Source of the DNA: Dehalococcoidia bacterium
GTDB taxonomy: Bacteria; Chloroflexota; Dehalococcoidia; GIF9; UBA5629
Assembly (NCBI GenBank): GCA_016927965.1
Contig: JAFGLP010000120.1
Span: 1-28,105 of the forward strand
Length of the DNA stretch: 28,105 bases
Reading direction: 5' to 3'
In this document: positions 1 through 8,685 of the stretch, piece after piece
Position numbering within the stretch: the stretch's first letter is position 1
Layout: the number at the start of each line of letters is the position of its first letter
Made by a program: the position numbers and the translations under genes
The notes under the pieces: model-generated
What the model was told of the DNA's origin: nothing
Seen by the model: only the letters and a program-made list of their open reading frames with translations
Databases searched by the model: none

Positions 1-369
1 AATGAAAAATTCAAAGAAAGGCTGGCGCCGGTTTACGGTGTTAAACCTGAAGAGCTTGTCTGCGACGGCTGCCTGTCCAACCGTGTTTTCGGCTATTGCC
101 AGACATGCCCGATTAAAACATGCTGCAATGACAAAAATATAGAGGGCTGTCATCAATGTACAGATTTCCCCTGTACGTACATCGATAATTTCCCCATAGC
201 CGTGGGGAAAAAGGTTATCCTGAGAGTAGTCCCCAGGCGACGCGAAATAAGTACAGAGCAATGGATGGCCGAGGAAGAAAAACGCTACAAGTGTCCCTCG
301 TGCGGATATCTCCTGTTCAGGGGAACCAAAAGATGCCGCCAGTGCCATACTGCTGTTGACCTGGATTAA
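1..369 (+). CDS. DUF3795 domain protein, 3' part only
   Basis: Reading frame 1 is open from the first base to a TAA at 367-369, giving 122 residues; the start lies upstream of the window. The peptide is cysteine-rich. An early CDGC motif is followed by CQTC, a CC pair, CHQC and FPC, which is the typical spacing of DUF3795 proteins (small putative metal-binding proteins common in anaerobes, function unknown). Near the C-terminus there is a second pair of cysteine knuckles (CPSC and CRQC), a short zinc-ribbon-like tail. The cysteine pattern suggests a zinc or iron-sulfur site, but no reaction can be assigned. The gene is convergent with the oxidoreductase at 458-1957. The family assignment is fairly secure; the true length is unknown. 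Confidence 0.8.
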   Translation, partial: NEKFKERLAPVYGVKPEELVCDGCLSNRVFGYCQTCPIKTCCNDKNIEGCHQCTDFPCTYIDNFPIAVGKKVILRVVPRRREISTEQWMAEEEKRYKCPSCGYLLFRGTKRCRQCHTAVDLD

Positions 370-399
370 ACACCCAAGTTGAAATCGAATAATAGCAAT

Positions 400-447
400 C
401 TATTTCTGCCGGTTCAATCAACCCGTTTCAGAAGAGGCAGATAATAG
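400..447. repeat. Inverted repeat between convergent genes
   Basis: CTATTTCTGCC (400-410) can pair with GGCAGATAATAG (436-447) apart from one bulged base. A smaller GGTT/AACC stem lies inside the loop. It sits between two convergent stop codons, where a bidirectional terminator is expected. Neither side has a convincing U-tract, so it is recorded as an inverted repeat with a possible terminator role. Confidence 0.3.
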
Positions 448-457
448 AAATTCTTAA

Positions 458-1957
458 CTACGGCTTAAAGGCAACGAACTGCTGCTTATCGCTCCTGCAC
501 ATCATTTGAATAACAAAGCGTCCGGTCATGGCTCCGCTGGGTATACCACCGCCAGCCATGACCCACTGTCCTGCCATATAAAAATTATGCAGGCCCGGCA
601 GTGTTTTACTCATCTTTAACGTAACTGCATCCGGCGTCATTAGCCATCCCTCATAGCTGCCCTGCCAGTTCCCAGTATAACGGTGGAACGTTACAGGCGT
701 AGCCACATCAACCATTTCAACCTGCGATTTAAACCCGGGGAATCTCTCTTCCAGTTGCTCAATTACAATATCGGCTACCAGCTCTTTTTCAGCCCGGTAG
801 CTGTCAGTATCATTATGCAGATTCGACCAGTAATCAAATGGGGATTCTATGGTAACGGTCACAAGGGTCTTGCCGTCGGGGGCAAGCGATTGATCAAAGT
901 TATGTATACGGACATTCAGCCATTTCTGTTCGGCCCCTGCAATAATTACAGGATCTTTGAGCTCAAGGCAAATACCGGATATAGCCGGTGGTATATCATC
1001 AAATTTACGATTGACACCGATCCCAATATAAATAAGAGGTTGGAAGATAGGCATCTGCTCATAATCAATCTGTATTTTTTCGTCGATATAATTACCTTCC
1101 AGCATATCGAAAATGGTAGTATGCCCGTCAGCCGCAGAAATAATATACTCAGCCCTGTGCTCGCTGCCGTCTTCCAATATAACGCCTACAGCGCAATCAT
1201 CCTCTACCAGTATTTTGGTTACTCTGGACCGGTAATTTATCTGACCACCCAGGTCGATGTAACGTTTTTCGATCGCTCTTGAAAGATTCATCGACCCGCC
1301 TATCACATAACCCGCCTGTTTCTTATGCATCGAGGCCATGGTCATCAATACAAACATACTGGCAAATTCAGGAGGCCATGCATTCTGCCAGGCAGCCCTG
1401 AGCAGCGGATTATTAAAAGACTCGGCCAATTCTTTGACAGTCAACGTGCTGTACTTTGAAAAAACACCCATTTTAAGCAGCACGGTTATTGCCATCCGCA
1501 GCATATCAAATACAGAATACAGCTCGGGCGCTTTATCTACAGGCATGTTCATGCGTGAAAAACTTCTGATCGCCCTGATGGTACGTTTTATTACTGCTTT
1601 ATCCTCCGGTGCGATTTCAAGCATATGCTTTTGCAGTCGTGATAAATCAGTGTAAAAATCAAAGACATGGCCATCGGCGCTTTCATACCGGTAGAATGTC
1701 TCGGGGTCATATATCCGCTGTCCCTGTATCATTCCCAGTTCCTGCCATAACTTGTACATGCCTGCACCTGGCGCCGATCCGGTTAACCAGTGCAGGCAGC
1801 CGTCAACCGTATACCCGTTCTTTTCCCAGGCAGTACACAGCCCACCCGGCTTGTTATGCATCTCAAATACATGTGTTTCATAGCCGTTCATCTGCCCGTA
1901 GCATCCGGCGGACAAACCTGCCATGCCTGCGCCAATAATAATAACCGACTTGCTCAT
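458..1957 (-). CDS. CrtI/retinol-saturase-like FAD-dependent oxidoreductase
   Basis: The protein has 499 residues. The N-terminus carries a Rossmann dinucleotide-binding motif GAGMAG (residues 9-14), with the expected acidic residue at about 32 (VFE) and the PGG that follows in the phytoene-desaturase superfamily. The C-terminal part (FYMAGQWVMAGGGIPSG) matches the second FAD-binding signature of CrtI-type desaturases and retinol 13,14-reductases. Length is typical for that superfamily. There is no signal peptide or clear membrane helix, so it should be cytoplasmic or peripheral to the membrane. No carotenoid genes (crtB, crtE) lie nearby, so the substrate is open: a polyprenyl lipid, a fatty acyl chain or another hydrophobic molecule. 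It is transcribed alone and faces the DUF47 gene divergently. Confidence 0.8.
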   Translation of the reverse strand: MSKSVIIIGAGMAGLSAGCYGQMNGYETHVFEMHNKPGGLCTAWEKNGYTVDGCLHWLTGSAPGAGMYKLWQELGMIQGQRIYDPETFYRYESADGHVFDFYTDLSRLQKHMLEIAPEDKAVIKRTIRAIRSFSRMNMPVDKAPELYSVFDMLRMAITVLLKMGVFSKYSTLTVKELAESFNNPLLRAAWQNAWPPEFASMFVLMTMASMHKKQAGYVIGGSMNLSRAIEKRYIDLGGQINYRSRVTKILVEDDCAVGVILEDGSEHRAEYIISAADGHTTIFDMLEGNYIDEKIQIDYEQMPIFQPLIYIGIGVNRKFDDIPPAISGICLELKDPVIIAGAEQKWLNVRIHNFDQSLAPDGKTLVTVTIESPFDYWSNLHNDTDSYRAEKELVADIVIEQLEERFPGFKSQVEMVDVATPVTFHRYTGNWQGSYEGWLMTPDAVTLKMSKTLPGLHNFYMAGQWVMAGGGIPSGAMTGRFVIQMMCRSDKQQFVAFKP

Positions 1958-2139
1958 TTTTTCATTTCTTTAATACCTGATCAACAGGGGAAAATCTTGT
2001 CTAGCAGTACCACAGCTGCAATAAAAATCAGTCTGCCACTTCGATTTCAAATAAACATAGGATAAACCGGCTGCACCCCGGTGTCAATTGCATGCAAATG
2101 TACACATACATTTTCAAGCCTGTTATAACGGCAATAGAA

Positions 2140-2167
2140 TTTACTATCATACGATATATGATATAAT
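2140..2167 (+). promoter_or_regulatory. Promoter of the DUF47 gene with operator-like dyad
   Basis: TTTACT (2140-2145), a 16-nt spacer and a perfect TATAAT (2162-2167) lie 14 nt before the ATG at 2182. A perfect 7-bp inverted repeat, TATCATA-CGATA-TATGATA (2145-2163), fills the spacer and touches the -10 box, where a repressor would block polymerase. No Shine-Dalgarno sequence precedes the ATG. Confidence 0.5.
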
Positions 2168-2181
2168 TTAATAGTTCACAA

Positions 2182-2811
2182 ATGCCTAAATTCAGCTTCA
2201 TGCCCCGCGACGACAGGTTCTTCGACCTTTTTGAGGTCAGCGCCAGTAACATAGTAAAAGCCGCTGAAACACTTAAAGACATGATTTATACATGGGAAGA
2301 TATCTCCACAAAAATGGATAACATGACAAAGATTGAACACCAGGGAGATACGATAACTCATGAAATCATGTTCCAGCTCAACCGTTCTTTTATCACACCT
2401 TTTGACAGGGAAGATATCGGCATACTTGCACATTCGCTGGACGATGTCACCGATTTGATACACGCTGCGGCTGATACCATGGTCCTTTACAAGGTCAATA
2501 CCCCGGGAAAACGGGCCAGGGAACTGGCCGATATTATCTGTCAGATAACCAGGGAGGTTGAAATAGTAATGCCCAGTTTGCGCAAACATAATGCCAACCT
2601 GGAGAAAATCCTGAGCAGCTGTGTCGAGATAAACAGGCTTGAAAATGTTGCCGATACCATTTACCGCACCGGGCTGACGGAGTTGTTCGATGAAACCGAC
2701 ATTGCAGATGTAATTAAATGGCGCGAGATATACGAGCATATGGAAAGCGCTACAGACATGTGCGAGGATGTGGCCAACGTGCTGGAGGGTGTAGCATTAA
2801 AACACGGCTGA
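2182..2811 (+). CDS. DUF47 / PhoU-like phosphate-transport accessory protein
   Basis: The protein has 209 residues, the usual length of the DUF47 (TIGR00153) family. It shows the family's helical pattern with E-x-x-GDT-x-THEI followed by FITPFDREDI and a conserved LDDVTD segment, which are the acidic metal-binding helices shared with PhoU. In other bacteria these proteins are encoded next to a Pit-type phosphate permease and are thought to modulate it. Here neither neighbour is a transporter, so it is an orphan copy. It is probably a soluble cytoplasmic protein, as there is no signal peptide or membrane helix. The promoter with a dyad directly upstream suggests its own regulation, and the predicted mRNA leader is only about 8 nt. 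Family assignment is secure; partner and role here are inferred. Confidence 0.85.
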   Translation: MPKFSFMPRDDRFFDLFEVSASNIVKAAETLKDMIYTWEDISTKMDNMTKIEHQGDTITHEIMFQLNRSFITPFDREDIGILAHSLDDVTDLIHAAADTMVLYKVNTPGKRARELADIICQITREVEIVMPSLRKHNANLEKILSSCVEINRLENVADTIYRTGLTELFDETDIADVIKWREIYEHMESATDMCEDVANVLEGVALKHG

Positions 2812-2891
2812 TTTTTTGTTTTCCAAATAGATCATCCCGCTTGCCCTGCATTATCCGGCAACACGCTTCAGAGAATACCCTCACATGTGTA

Positions 2892-2920
2892 TTGACTAAG
2901 GACATAAAATTGCATAGAGT
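2892..2920 (+). promoter_or_regulatory. Putative promoter of TPR lipoprotein 1
   Basis: TTGACT (2892-2897), a 17-nt spacer and TAGAGT (2915-2920, four of six consensus bases) end 12 nt before the ATG at 2933. GACATAA (2901-2907) and TTATGTC (2920-2926) form a 7-bp inverted repeat around the -10 region. No Shine-Dalgarno sequence is present. Confidence 0.35.
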
Positions 2921-2932
2921 TATGTCAGTACA

Positions 2933-4690
2933 ATGCGGTTACATTTTAAAGTAATACTTGTCATACTGATAATTCTCCCCCTATTTTCGTGCGTCAAGCC
3001 GGGCATGGCCGCCTTTAAATACGGTGAGCTTGCCCGCAACGCAAAATCCTGGGATGAAGCCATGATCCAGTACGATAAAGCTATACAGCTTGACCCGGTA
3101 TACGCCCCGGCTTATTTCAGCCGCGGTCAGGTCTATTACCATAAATACCAGTTCACCAGTGCCGTCAGCGATTTTTCCAAGGCTATCGAACTCGATCCTT
3201 CCAACCTGGAATATTATTCCCACCGCGGGAAGGCATATTACAATATCGAGGATTACCCTGAGGCCATAAAGGACTTCAACAAAATGCTGGACATGGACAG
3301 CAAATACATTGACGCCTATTTCGAACGCGGCAACACCTACTATAAAATGGAAGACTACGATAGAGCGATCAATGATTATAATAGTGTCATAGCAATAAAC
3401 CCCGAATATGAAAATATTTATTATTATCGCGGTAACGCCTACGCATCTCTAGGCTACTATGAATTAGCCCTGGCGGATTATAGAAAAGAGCTTAACAAAA
3501 ACCCGAATAATAAGGATACGCACCGCAAGCTTGGATGGATGTATACGAGGGAAGGCGATTACGATAACGCTCTTCGCAGCTACAGCGAGGCAATCAATAT
3601 AGACCCCAATGACCCGGAGAGCTACCGGAGCCGTGGCCGTACCTATCATATTAAAGGCCAGTATGATCTTGCTGTGGCAGACTATACCACGGCTATCGAG
3701 CTTGATCCCAACCTGGCAGGCGCTTACTACGACCGGGGAAAAACATATTATATTACACTCTCCTATGAAAAAGCGCTGGCAGATTTCAGTAAGGCAATAG
3801 ATATTAATCCCGAATATTTTGAAGCATATACCGAGCGCGGACGGACACATTTCGCCATGGGGAATCAAGATCAGGCTATAGCCGATATAGATAAGTCTAT
3901 CCAGTTAAGACCAGAGTATGCCGTTGCTTATAATGCCAGGGGCAAATTTAAACACAACAGCGGCCAATACCAGGAAGCCGTCGTTGACTTCAATAAGGCT
4001 ATTGAGCTGGACCCCGAATACAGTGATGCCTATTACAACCGGGGCAGTGCCTATTACAACCTTGGCGAAACGGAACTGTCCCTGGCTGATTACAGTAAGG
4101 CAATGGAGCTGGACCTCAATGATGACAGGTATTATCAGAAACGCGGCTGGACTTACTACAAGAAGGGCGATTATGAACGTTCAATACAGGACTATACCAG
4201 TTATATAGATATAAGTCCGGACAACGCTTATGCTTATTTTGGCCGCGGTAACGCCTATTACAATATAAAGAAATACGATAAGGCGCTTTCTGACTTTAAT
4301 ATTGCCATAGAACTGGACCCTAACTTCGCTAATGCGTATTGCAGCAGGGGAAATCTTTACACTACGCTTGGCTCGTATGACCTGGCAATGACAGACTATG
4401 ACAGAGCGATCTCTCTGAATCCCCTTGTATACACTTTTTACAATAAACGCGGTTTGCTCTTGAGAAAGCTGGGGCGTTACGATGAGGCCCTAGCTGATTA
4501 TACCAGCGCTATCCGTCTTGATCCGGCATATGCCTGGTCATATAACAACAGGGCCTGGACTTATTATTTAATGGCCGACTACAATAACGCGCTGGCCGAT
4601 TTTAAAACAGCGGTTCAGTTGGACGGCAACCTGCAGGAAGCAATCAAAGGCCAGACTAAAACAGAACAGGTGATGTTTTATACCTACTAA
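2933..4690 (+). CDS. Exported lipoprotein made of 16 TPR repeats
   Basis: The protein has 585 residues. A short basic start and hydrophobic stretch end in a lipobox-like LFSC, with the cysteine at residue 20, so it should be a lipoprotein on the outer face of the membrane. The rest is an uninterrupted array of about 16 tetratricopeptide repeats of 34 residues, with a consensus close to AYY-RG-AYY...YD-ALADY-KAIELDP. There is no other domain. TPR solenoids bind proteins or act as scaffolds. In alginate and poly-GlcNAc export, TPR proteins (AlgK, the PgaA N-terminus) sit outside the cytoplasmic membrane, which is a loose precedent for a surface role here. Tyrosines are very abundant. A second, divergent TPR lipoprotein lies at 12618-14015. 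The partner is unknown. Confidence 0.85.
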   Translation: MRLHFKVILVILIILPLFSCVKPGMAAFKYGELARNAKSWDEAMIQYDKAIQLDPVYAPAYFSRGQVYYHKYQFTSAVSDFSKAIELDPSNLEYYSHRGKAYYNIEDYPEAIKDFNKMLDMDSKYIDAYFERGNTYYKMEDYDRAINDYNSVIAINPEYENIYYYRGNAYASLGYYELALADYRKELNKNPNNKDTHRKLGWMYTREGDYDNALRSYSEAINIDPNDPESYRSRGRTYHIKGQYDLAVADYTTAIELDPNLAGAYYDRGKTYYITLSYEKALADFSKAIDINPEYFEAYTERGRTHFAMGNQDQAIADIDKSIQLRPEYAVAYNARGKFKHNSGQYQEAVVDFNKAIELDPEYSDAYYNRGSAYYNLGETELSLADYSKAMELDLNDDRYYQKRGWTYYKKGDYERSIQDYTSYIDISPDNAYAYFGRGNAYYNIKKYDKALSDFNIAIELDPNFANAYCSRGNLYTTLGSYDLAMTDYDRAISLNPLVYTFYNKRGLLLRKLGRYDEALADYTSAIRLDPAYAWSYNNRAWTYYLMADYNNALADFKTAVQLDGNLQEAIKGQTKTEQVMFYTY

Positions 4691-4692
4691 CC

Positions 4693-4714
4693 CGGCCTAA
4701 ACAGGCTGTTATCT
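4693..4714 (+). terminator. Weak hairpin between convergent genes
   Basis: A six-pair stem (4693-4698 with 4703-4708, including one G-T wobble) with an AAAC loop starts two bases after the TPR stop codon. It is followed by TTATCTTCATTT, which is only moderately T-rich. It could end transcription of the TPR gene, but it is short. Confidence 0.3.
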
Positions 4715-7700
4715 TCATTTCCAATCTGAATATCTGTTCCGTGATCTTCTGGTCATAATGATAAGGACCAGCATCGCCACCGGCACCAATATTACAACCA
4801 AAATTACAATCCACAGATAGTTGGGGCCGAACTGCTCCTCCTGAAGCTGCCTCTGTGTCTTCACCGGTTCCGGTTTGGGAGCACTAACAGTTGTAAAAGT
4901 AAATACCGAGCTCCAGTCACCTACATTTGATTTTCCATTAATTTCGGTAACGCGTACCCGCCAGTAATAGCTCTTCGAGTGTTCCAGCATATCCTCATAC
5001 TGATACGCCGTTGATGTGGTCGTGGTCCGTTTTATGACCTGCATAAAGGCCGGGTCTTTAGCCAGATTTACTTCGTATTTTGTAGCTTCCTTGTACGGCG
5101 TCCATGACAGGGCCGTGGGCTCTACAGGACAAGCCTGACAACTATTATCAGGGCTCAATAACTCAACACCCAGGACAGGGGTGTTGACTATAAATCCGGG
5201 TTTAATGGAGAAGTTCCTGATCTCCGTCCATGGGCTGATTGCCAACTGCCCCGTAGATGACCTGGTAACCCTTACCCTCCAGAAATATGAAGCGCCAGCT
5301 TCAGGCAGAGTACCGGGCGGCAGCCAAACATGAGGATTAGTCACATTGTATTCATCAAGATTGATGGTAATCTGCCCTGTTACAGCAGTAATGATTGCTA
5401 TACCGCCCGGATTGGTAATAGCCGGGTTGACTTTCATGGTCATTTGCCTGTCTTTATATATCTCCAGGTCATACCTGATGCCCAGGCAAAGCTGCTCCCA
5501 GGAAAGGTCAACCTGCTGGTTGCGTCCTGTTACAGGGTCACTGCCGATAAAACCGCCATCCGGGGGCAACAGGATAACTGGTGGTTGTTTGGCCAGGCAA
5601 TCGGTGTAGGCCCAGAGCATGCCCTGGTTAATAGCCGGCGTATAGCCAGCCACCGAGGGAGTTTGAATTCCGCCGTTAAACACACCATTTGACTGGTTGT
5701 CCAGGGCAAATAAAGTAGTATAGCTGTCCAGCGTACAGCAACCGCAGTATTTCAGTGAGGACGGCTCCAGTGTGAACTTTACGTTTTCCTGTGTAACCGG
5801 GGAGAAAATATCCAGGCAATCCCAGCCGACACCGTATTTGGGCATGGGCTGCCATGGCTTAAGAGTGCGGCAAACTGCGCTGTTATCTCTGCCCAGCGTG
5901 GTTGTAATATTATCATGTGCGGAATAAAGAGCAGGCTGGGGGTCGCCGGTTTTTGCCGATACAATCCCAAATTGACCAATCTGATGCGGAGGATCATCCA
6001 AAGTAATGCCCCCGGCAGTAGCAGGCCAGTCAACCGTAGCATGGGCTGAATTGGCCTTAGCCATCATATCTCCATCTTCCAACCTTATGTATGCCGGGAC
6101 CTCTTCACGGAATACGCTGCCTGCGATACCTGTGGTTATTTTGGCCCCGTTCTCGTCCCTCATATCATCAGCCAGATAGACGAATTTATTGTTGGCAAAA
6201 TCCGAGTCAAAAGTCACATGCACATTGCCAAGGAGAGCGGCATTTTTAGGTATCTCTATCCACTGCTCGCCGCCGGTAGCCGAATAAGAGGCAACATACA
6301 TGCCATCAGCAGCCGCACCTACCAATACCTTGCCTTTCGGTATGACAGCAATTGTATGAGCGTTGCCTACCCGGCTGTCATAACTTCTAGCTTTGGTAGA
6401 CCATTCCGTCCCGGAAAATGTCATCTTCTGCACCAGTCCCCCCGGGGTAAGGTTATAAATAATAGAGCTCGTTTCAAAAGCAAAATCCTGTATCGACTCC
6501 CTGGCCTGTATACTTGCCCAGAAATCGCCATAATCAGGCGACCACAACTGCGTAGCAGTCAACTGAGCAGCCCAGGCCACCACCTCACCATCCGGCCGGT
6601 CATCGCATTCCATGGGAAGGCGCAGCAGCGGTCTATCGGATTGCGCCTCCGCACAGGAGTCTGAAGTTGTATGCGTTAATACCCGTTCCCAGTAGAAACC
6701 GAGATGGGGACCCATCGGCAGGGGCATCATTATCTTCGGATTTATCGTTGTCCGCCAGACACTGTCAAACTCATTGCATACGCCAGCCAGACCTGTGTTG
6801 CGGTTGGATGATGCGAGGTATATGGTGGAGCAATCCAATGTCGGAGCAACATCGTTAAACCAGTCGATGGTCGTATTGATAAGCCCAACCTCGTTCCATG
6901 TCTCTCCGTTATTACGGCTGATAGCAAAGGCTGCCTCGTCATTTATGAGAGGAGGACCATAAAGTGCGCTCCACCAGTTGGCGCCCGTCTGTTCAGCCAG
7001 CGCCCCGGTACCTGCAAAAGCCAGGGCGCCGTATTCATCCCAGACTACCCGGCAGGCACCGATGCCATCCTTGGTGCCACTGACGCAGTTCCCCTGGGCC
7101 GCGGCCCCGGTAGCCGGTTTTAATGCAGGGTACCAGCACGGTATAGGGCAGGTAGTCGGCGAATCTGTAAACCATGTGGGGACAGTAGCTGAGCAGGGAT
7201 ATCCAAGACGTTCACCGGCCAGCAGCTTGCCCTGCGTATAAGTACCGTAATAAGCAATGCTGTAAATTGATTTATCCAGGGTCTTCGTGGTGTCCATCAA
7301 CGAATACGTATGTGTATCGTCGATCCTGATTATCCCGTCTTCACAAGTGCCGACCGCCTTGGTACCCGCGCTAACGTCCAGGCTTATATATGCCCTGCGC
7401 AAAGTAGAAGTAAGGCCAGTGAAATCCGATGGCAATTGCAGACATGTCGTATTAAGATCACCTAGACCCGGCGAAGCATTGGCGGCAGACGACGAGTTTT
7501 TCACCTCCACCCCCGCAGGAAACGCATAGCTCAAAGTGGTATTCAGGTTTATATCCCTGAAGCCCACATTAAAATATGTTGCAGCTGCAGTGGCATAAAC
7601 CAGCGCTACAGAGGAATCTGTACCGTAACTGGGTGAAAATTTGATGTCAAAGTAATCGGCATTGCCAGATGCCAGCGGCAGCACTGAGCCGCCAGCACCT

Positions 7701-8407
7701 TGGTTCTTCCAGGCTCCCCAATTTTTCGAGCTATGAACATAAAAACTGCCGGCGCCGGCGCCGGTTACGGTAGTAACTCCTATATCCCTGACTCCATCAG
7801 CATAGAGCGGCGAAATGTCAATGCTCCGTATAGTCTCCCCGGCGGGAAGCACAAGCTCAGTGTCTACCCAGTGTATGCCAGCTTCATCGGTGTAATAAAC
7901 CAGCGTGGGGCCGACTAGACTGCTGGTGGCGACAGTCATAGCCCAGACAGCGGGATCGTCCGGCGATATTGTGATATGTACTATCTGATACGCACCCCAG
8001 CCCTGGTTCTGCATGATGTTATAGAACGAATCGTTCCAGGAAAGGCCGTAATCCTTGCTCCCCAGCAGGACGTTCTGCGGGACCCCGCCGAACTCCGGCG
8101 GGTCCATACATACGATAGCCGCCACCGTACCTGATGCGCCTACGGCATAGTCGATGATCTCTCCCCCGCCGGGGCTGAGCACATCATAAGAGCCCGGCAT
8201 GGAAGTAAGACCGCTGCTGGGCACTGAACCGGGGGTGGGGATCGTGTCCCATCTCATAATCCCCCCCGCTGCCTGCGCTGGTACTGGGCTAATCAAACAC
8301 GGGGGTACGGCAAAGGCTAGCAAAAGGAGGACAGATAAGAAAAATCCCGCAACCGGCGGGATTACATTCCTTTGTCTTAACAGCTTTATCAAGCCTGGAA
8401 ATCTCAT
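4715..8407 (-). CDS. Large BNR/Asp-box surface protein with two FN3-like domains and C-terminal membrane anchor
   Basis: The frame extends up to 8470, but the ATG at 8407 puts a normal signal peptide at the N-terminus (basic stretch, long hydrophobic core, AQA-A cleavage site), so that start is preferred; this gives 1230 residues. Neither start has a Shine-Dalgarno sequence. The first ~900 residues are repetitive beta structure with Asp-box motifs (S-x-D/N-x-G-x-x-W), for example SKDYGLSW near residue 115 and SRNNGETW near 500, as in sialidase or sortilin-like propellers. Two FN3-like domains follow (about 940-1065 and 1075-1175), each with a YxWRVRVT strand. A single transmembrane helix and a basic tail end the protein, so it is anchored with its bulk outside. 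Cysteines are numerous. Dehalococcoides has an abundant BNR/Asp-box protein proposed as S-layer, and this may be an equivalent. A TATAAT on this strand (8526-8531) is a possible -10. Catalytic activity is not evident. Confidence 0.75.
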   Translation of the reverse strand: MRFPGLIKLLRQRNVIPPVAGFFLSVLLLLAFAVPPCLISPVPAQAAGGIMRWDTIPTPGSVPSSGLTSMPGSYDVLSPGGGEIIDYAVGASGTVAAIVCMDPPEFGGVPQNVLLGSKDYGLSWNDSFYNIMQNQGWGAYQIVHITISPDDPAVWAMTVATSSLVGPTLVYYTDEAGIHWVDTELVLPAGETIRSIDISPLYADGVRDIGVTTVTGAGAGSFYVHSSKNWGAWKNQGAGGSVLPLASGNADYFDIKFSPSYGTDSSVALVYATAAATYFNVGFRDINLNTTLSYAFPAGVEVKNSSSAANASPGLGDLNTTCLQLPSDFTGLTSTLRRAYISLDVSAGTKAVGTCEDGIIRIDDTHTYSLMDTTKTLDKSIYSIAYYGTYTQGKLLAGERLGYPCSATVPTWFTDSPTTCPIPCWYPALKPATGAAAQGNCVSGTKDGIGACRVVWDEYGALAFAGTGALAEQTGANWWSALYGPPLINDEAAFAISRNNGETWNEVGLINTTIDWFNDVAPTLDCSTIYLASSNRNTGLAGVCNEFDSVWRTTINPKIMMPLPMGPHLGFYWERVLTHTTSDSCAEAQSDRPLLRLPMECDDRPDGEVVAWAAQLTATQLWSPDYGDFWASIQARESIQDFAFETSSIIYNLTPGGLVQKMTFSGTEWSTKARSYDSRVGNAHTIAVIPKGKVLVGAAADGMYVASYSATGGEQWIEIPKNAALLGNVHVTFDSDFANNKFVYLADDMRDENGAKITTGIAGSVFREEVPAYIRLEDGDMMAKANSAHATVDWPATAGGITLDDPPHQIGQFGIVSAKTGDPQPALYSAHDNITTTLGRDNSAVCRTLKPWQPMPKYGVGWDCLDIFSPVTQENVKFTLEPSSLKYCGCCTLDSYTTLFALDNQSNGVFNGGIQTPSVAGYTPAINQGMLWAYTDCLAKQPPVILLPPDGGFIGSDPVTGRNQQVDLSWEQLCLGIRYDLEIYKDRQMTMKVNPAITNPGGIAIITAVTGQITINLDEYNVTNPHVWLPPGTLPEAGASYFWRVRVTRSSTGQLAISPWTEIRNFSIKPGFIVNTPVLGVELLSPDNSCQACPVEPTALSWTPYKEATKYEVNLAKDPAFMQVIKRTTTTSTAYQYEDMLEHSKSYYWRVRVTEINGKSNVGDWSSVFTFTTVSAPKPEPVKTQRQLQEEQFGPNYLWIVILVVILVPVAMLVLIIMTRRSRNRYSDWK

Positions 8408-8599
8408 GCGTCGATACACGTTATTCAGCGTTTGACACTTCCTGTACTGCGCATTATCTATAACAGCCATACGGTAGTTATTATTTACCGCTAATTAAGA
8501 CCAACCTATATTCCAATTTGTTTTCATTATATCATAAATGCAGCAAGTTAAAACCCGCTATTTAAATACAAAATGCTGTTGTTTTCACACGGAGTCCTT

Positions 8600-8628
8600 T
8601 TGCACTTTGCCCAACGCGGAACTATACT
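8600..8628 (+). promoter_or_regulatory. Promoter of the five-bladed glycosidase-like gene
   Basis: TTGCAC (8600-8605), exactly 17 nt, then TATACT (8623-8628). Transcription would start near 8635, ahead of an AGGAG at 8644-8648 and the start codons at 8662 and 8682. Confidence 0.5.
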
Positions 8629-8661
8629 TTTGTTATTGATATCAGGAGACAGCACCACAGC

Positions 8662-8685
8662 ATGAACGGGCATTTTTCACGATGA
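8662..8685 (+). other. Seven-codon upstream ORF overlapping the next start codon
   Basis: ATG at 8662 opens MNGHFSR and stops with a TGA at 8683-8685 that overlaps the ATG of the following gene (ATGA at 8682-8685). The only Shine-Dalgarno-like sequence in the leader, AGGAG at 8644-8648, is 13 nt before this ATG and 33 nt before the main start. This arrangement would couple translation of the main gene to the short ORF. It could be chance. Confidence 0.3.

Noticed and set aside
683..1282. 199-codon open frame on the plus strand inside the FAD oxidoreductase gene
   Set aside because: It is antisense to a gene with clear FAD motifs, its peptide shows no recognisable domain, and it has no promoter or Shine-Dalgarno sequence. 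It is a shadow frame.
3464..3868. Minus-strand 134-codon frame inside the TPR gene
   Set aside because: It arises from the repeated codon pattern of the TPR array, which leaves the antisense frame open; the peptide resembles no protein family.
2933..4690. Apparent DNA repeats every 102 bp
   Set aside because: They are the degenerate codons of 34-residue TPR units, not a CRISPR array or a separate DNA repeat.
8408..8470. Upstream start at 8470 for the BNR/Asp-box protein
   Set aside because: It would add 21 mostly hydrophilic residues before an otherwise normal signal peptide and has no Shine-Dalgarno sequence. It cannot be fully excluded.
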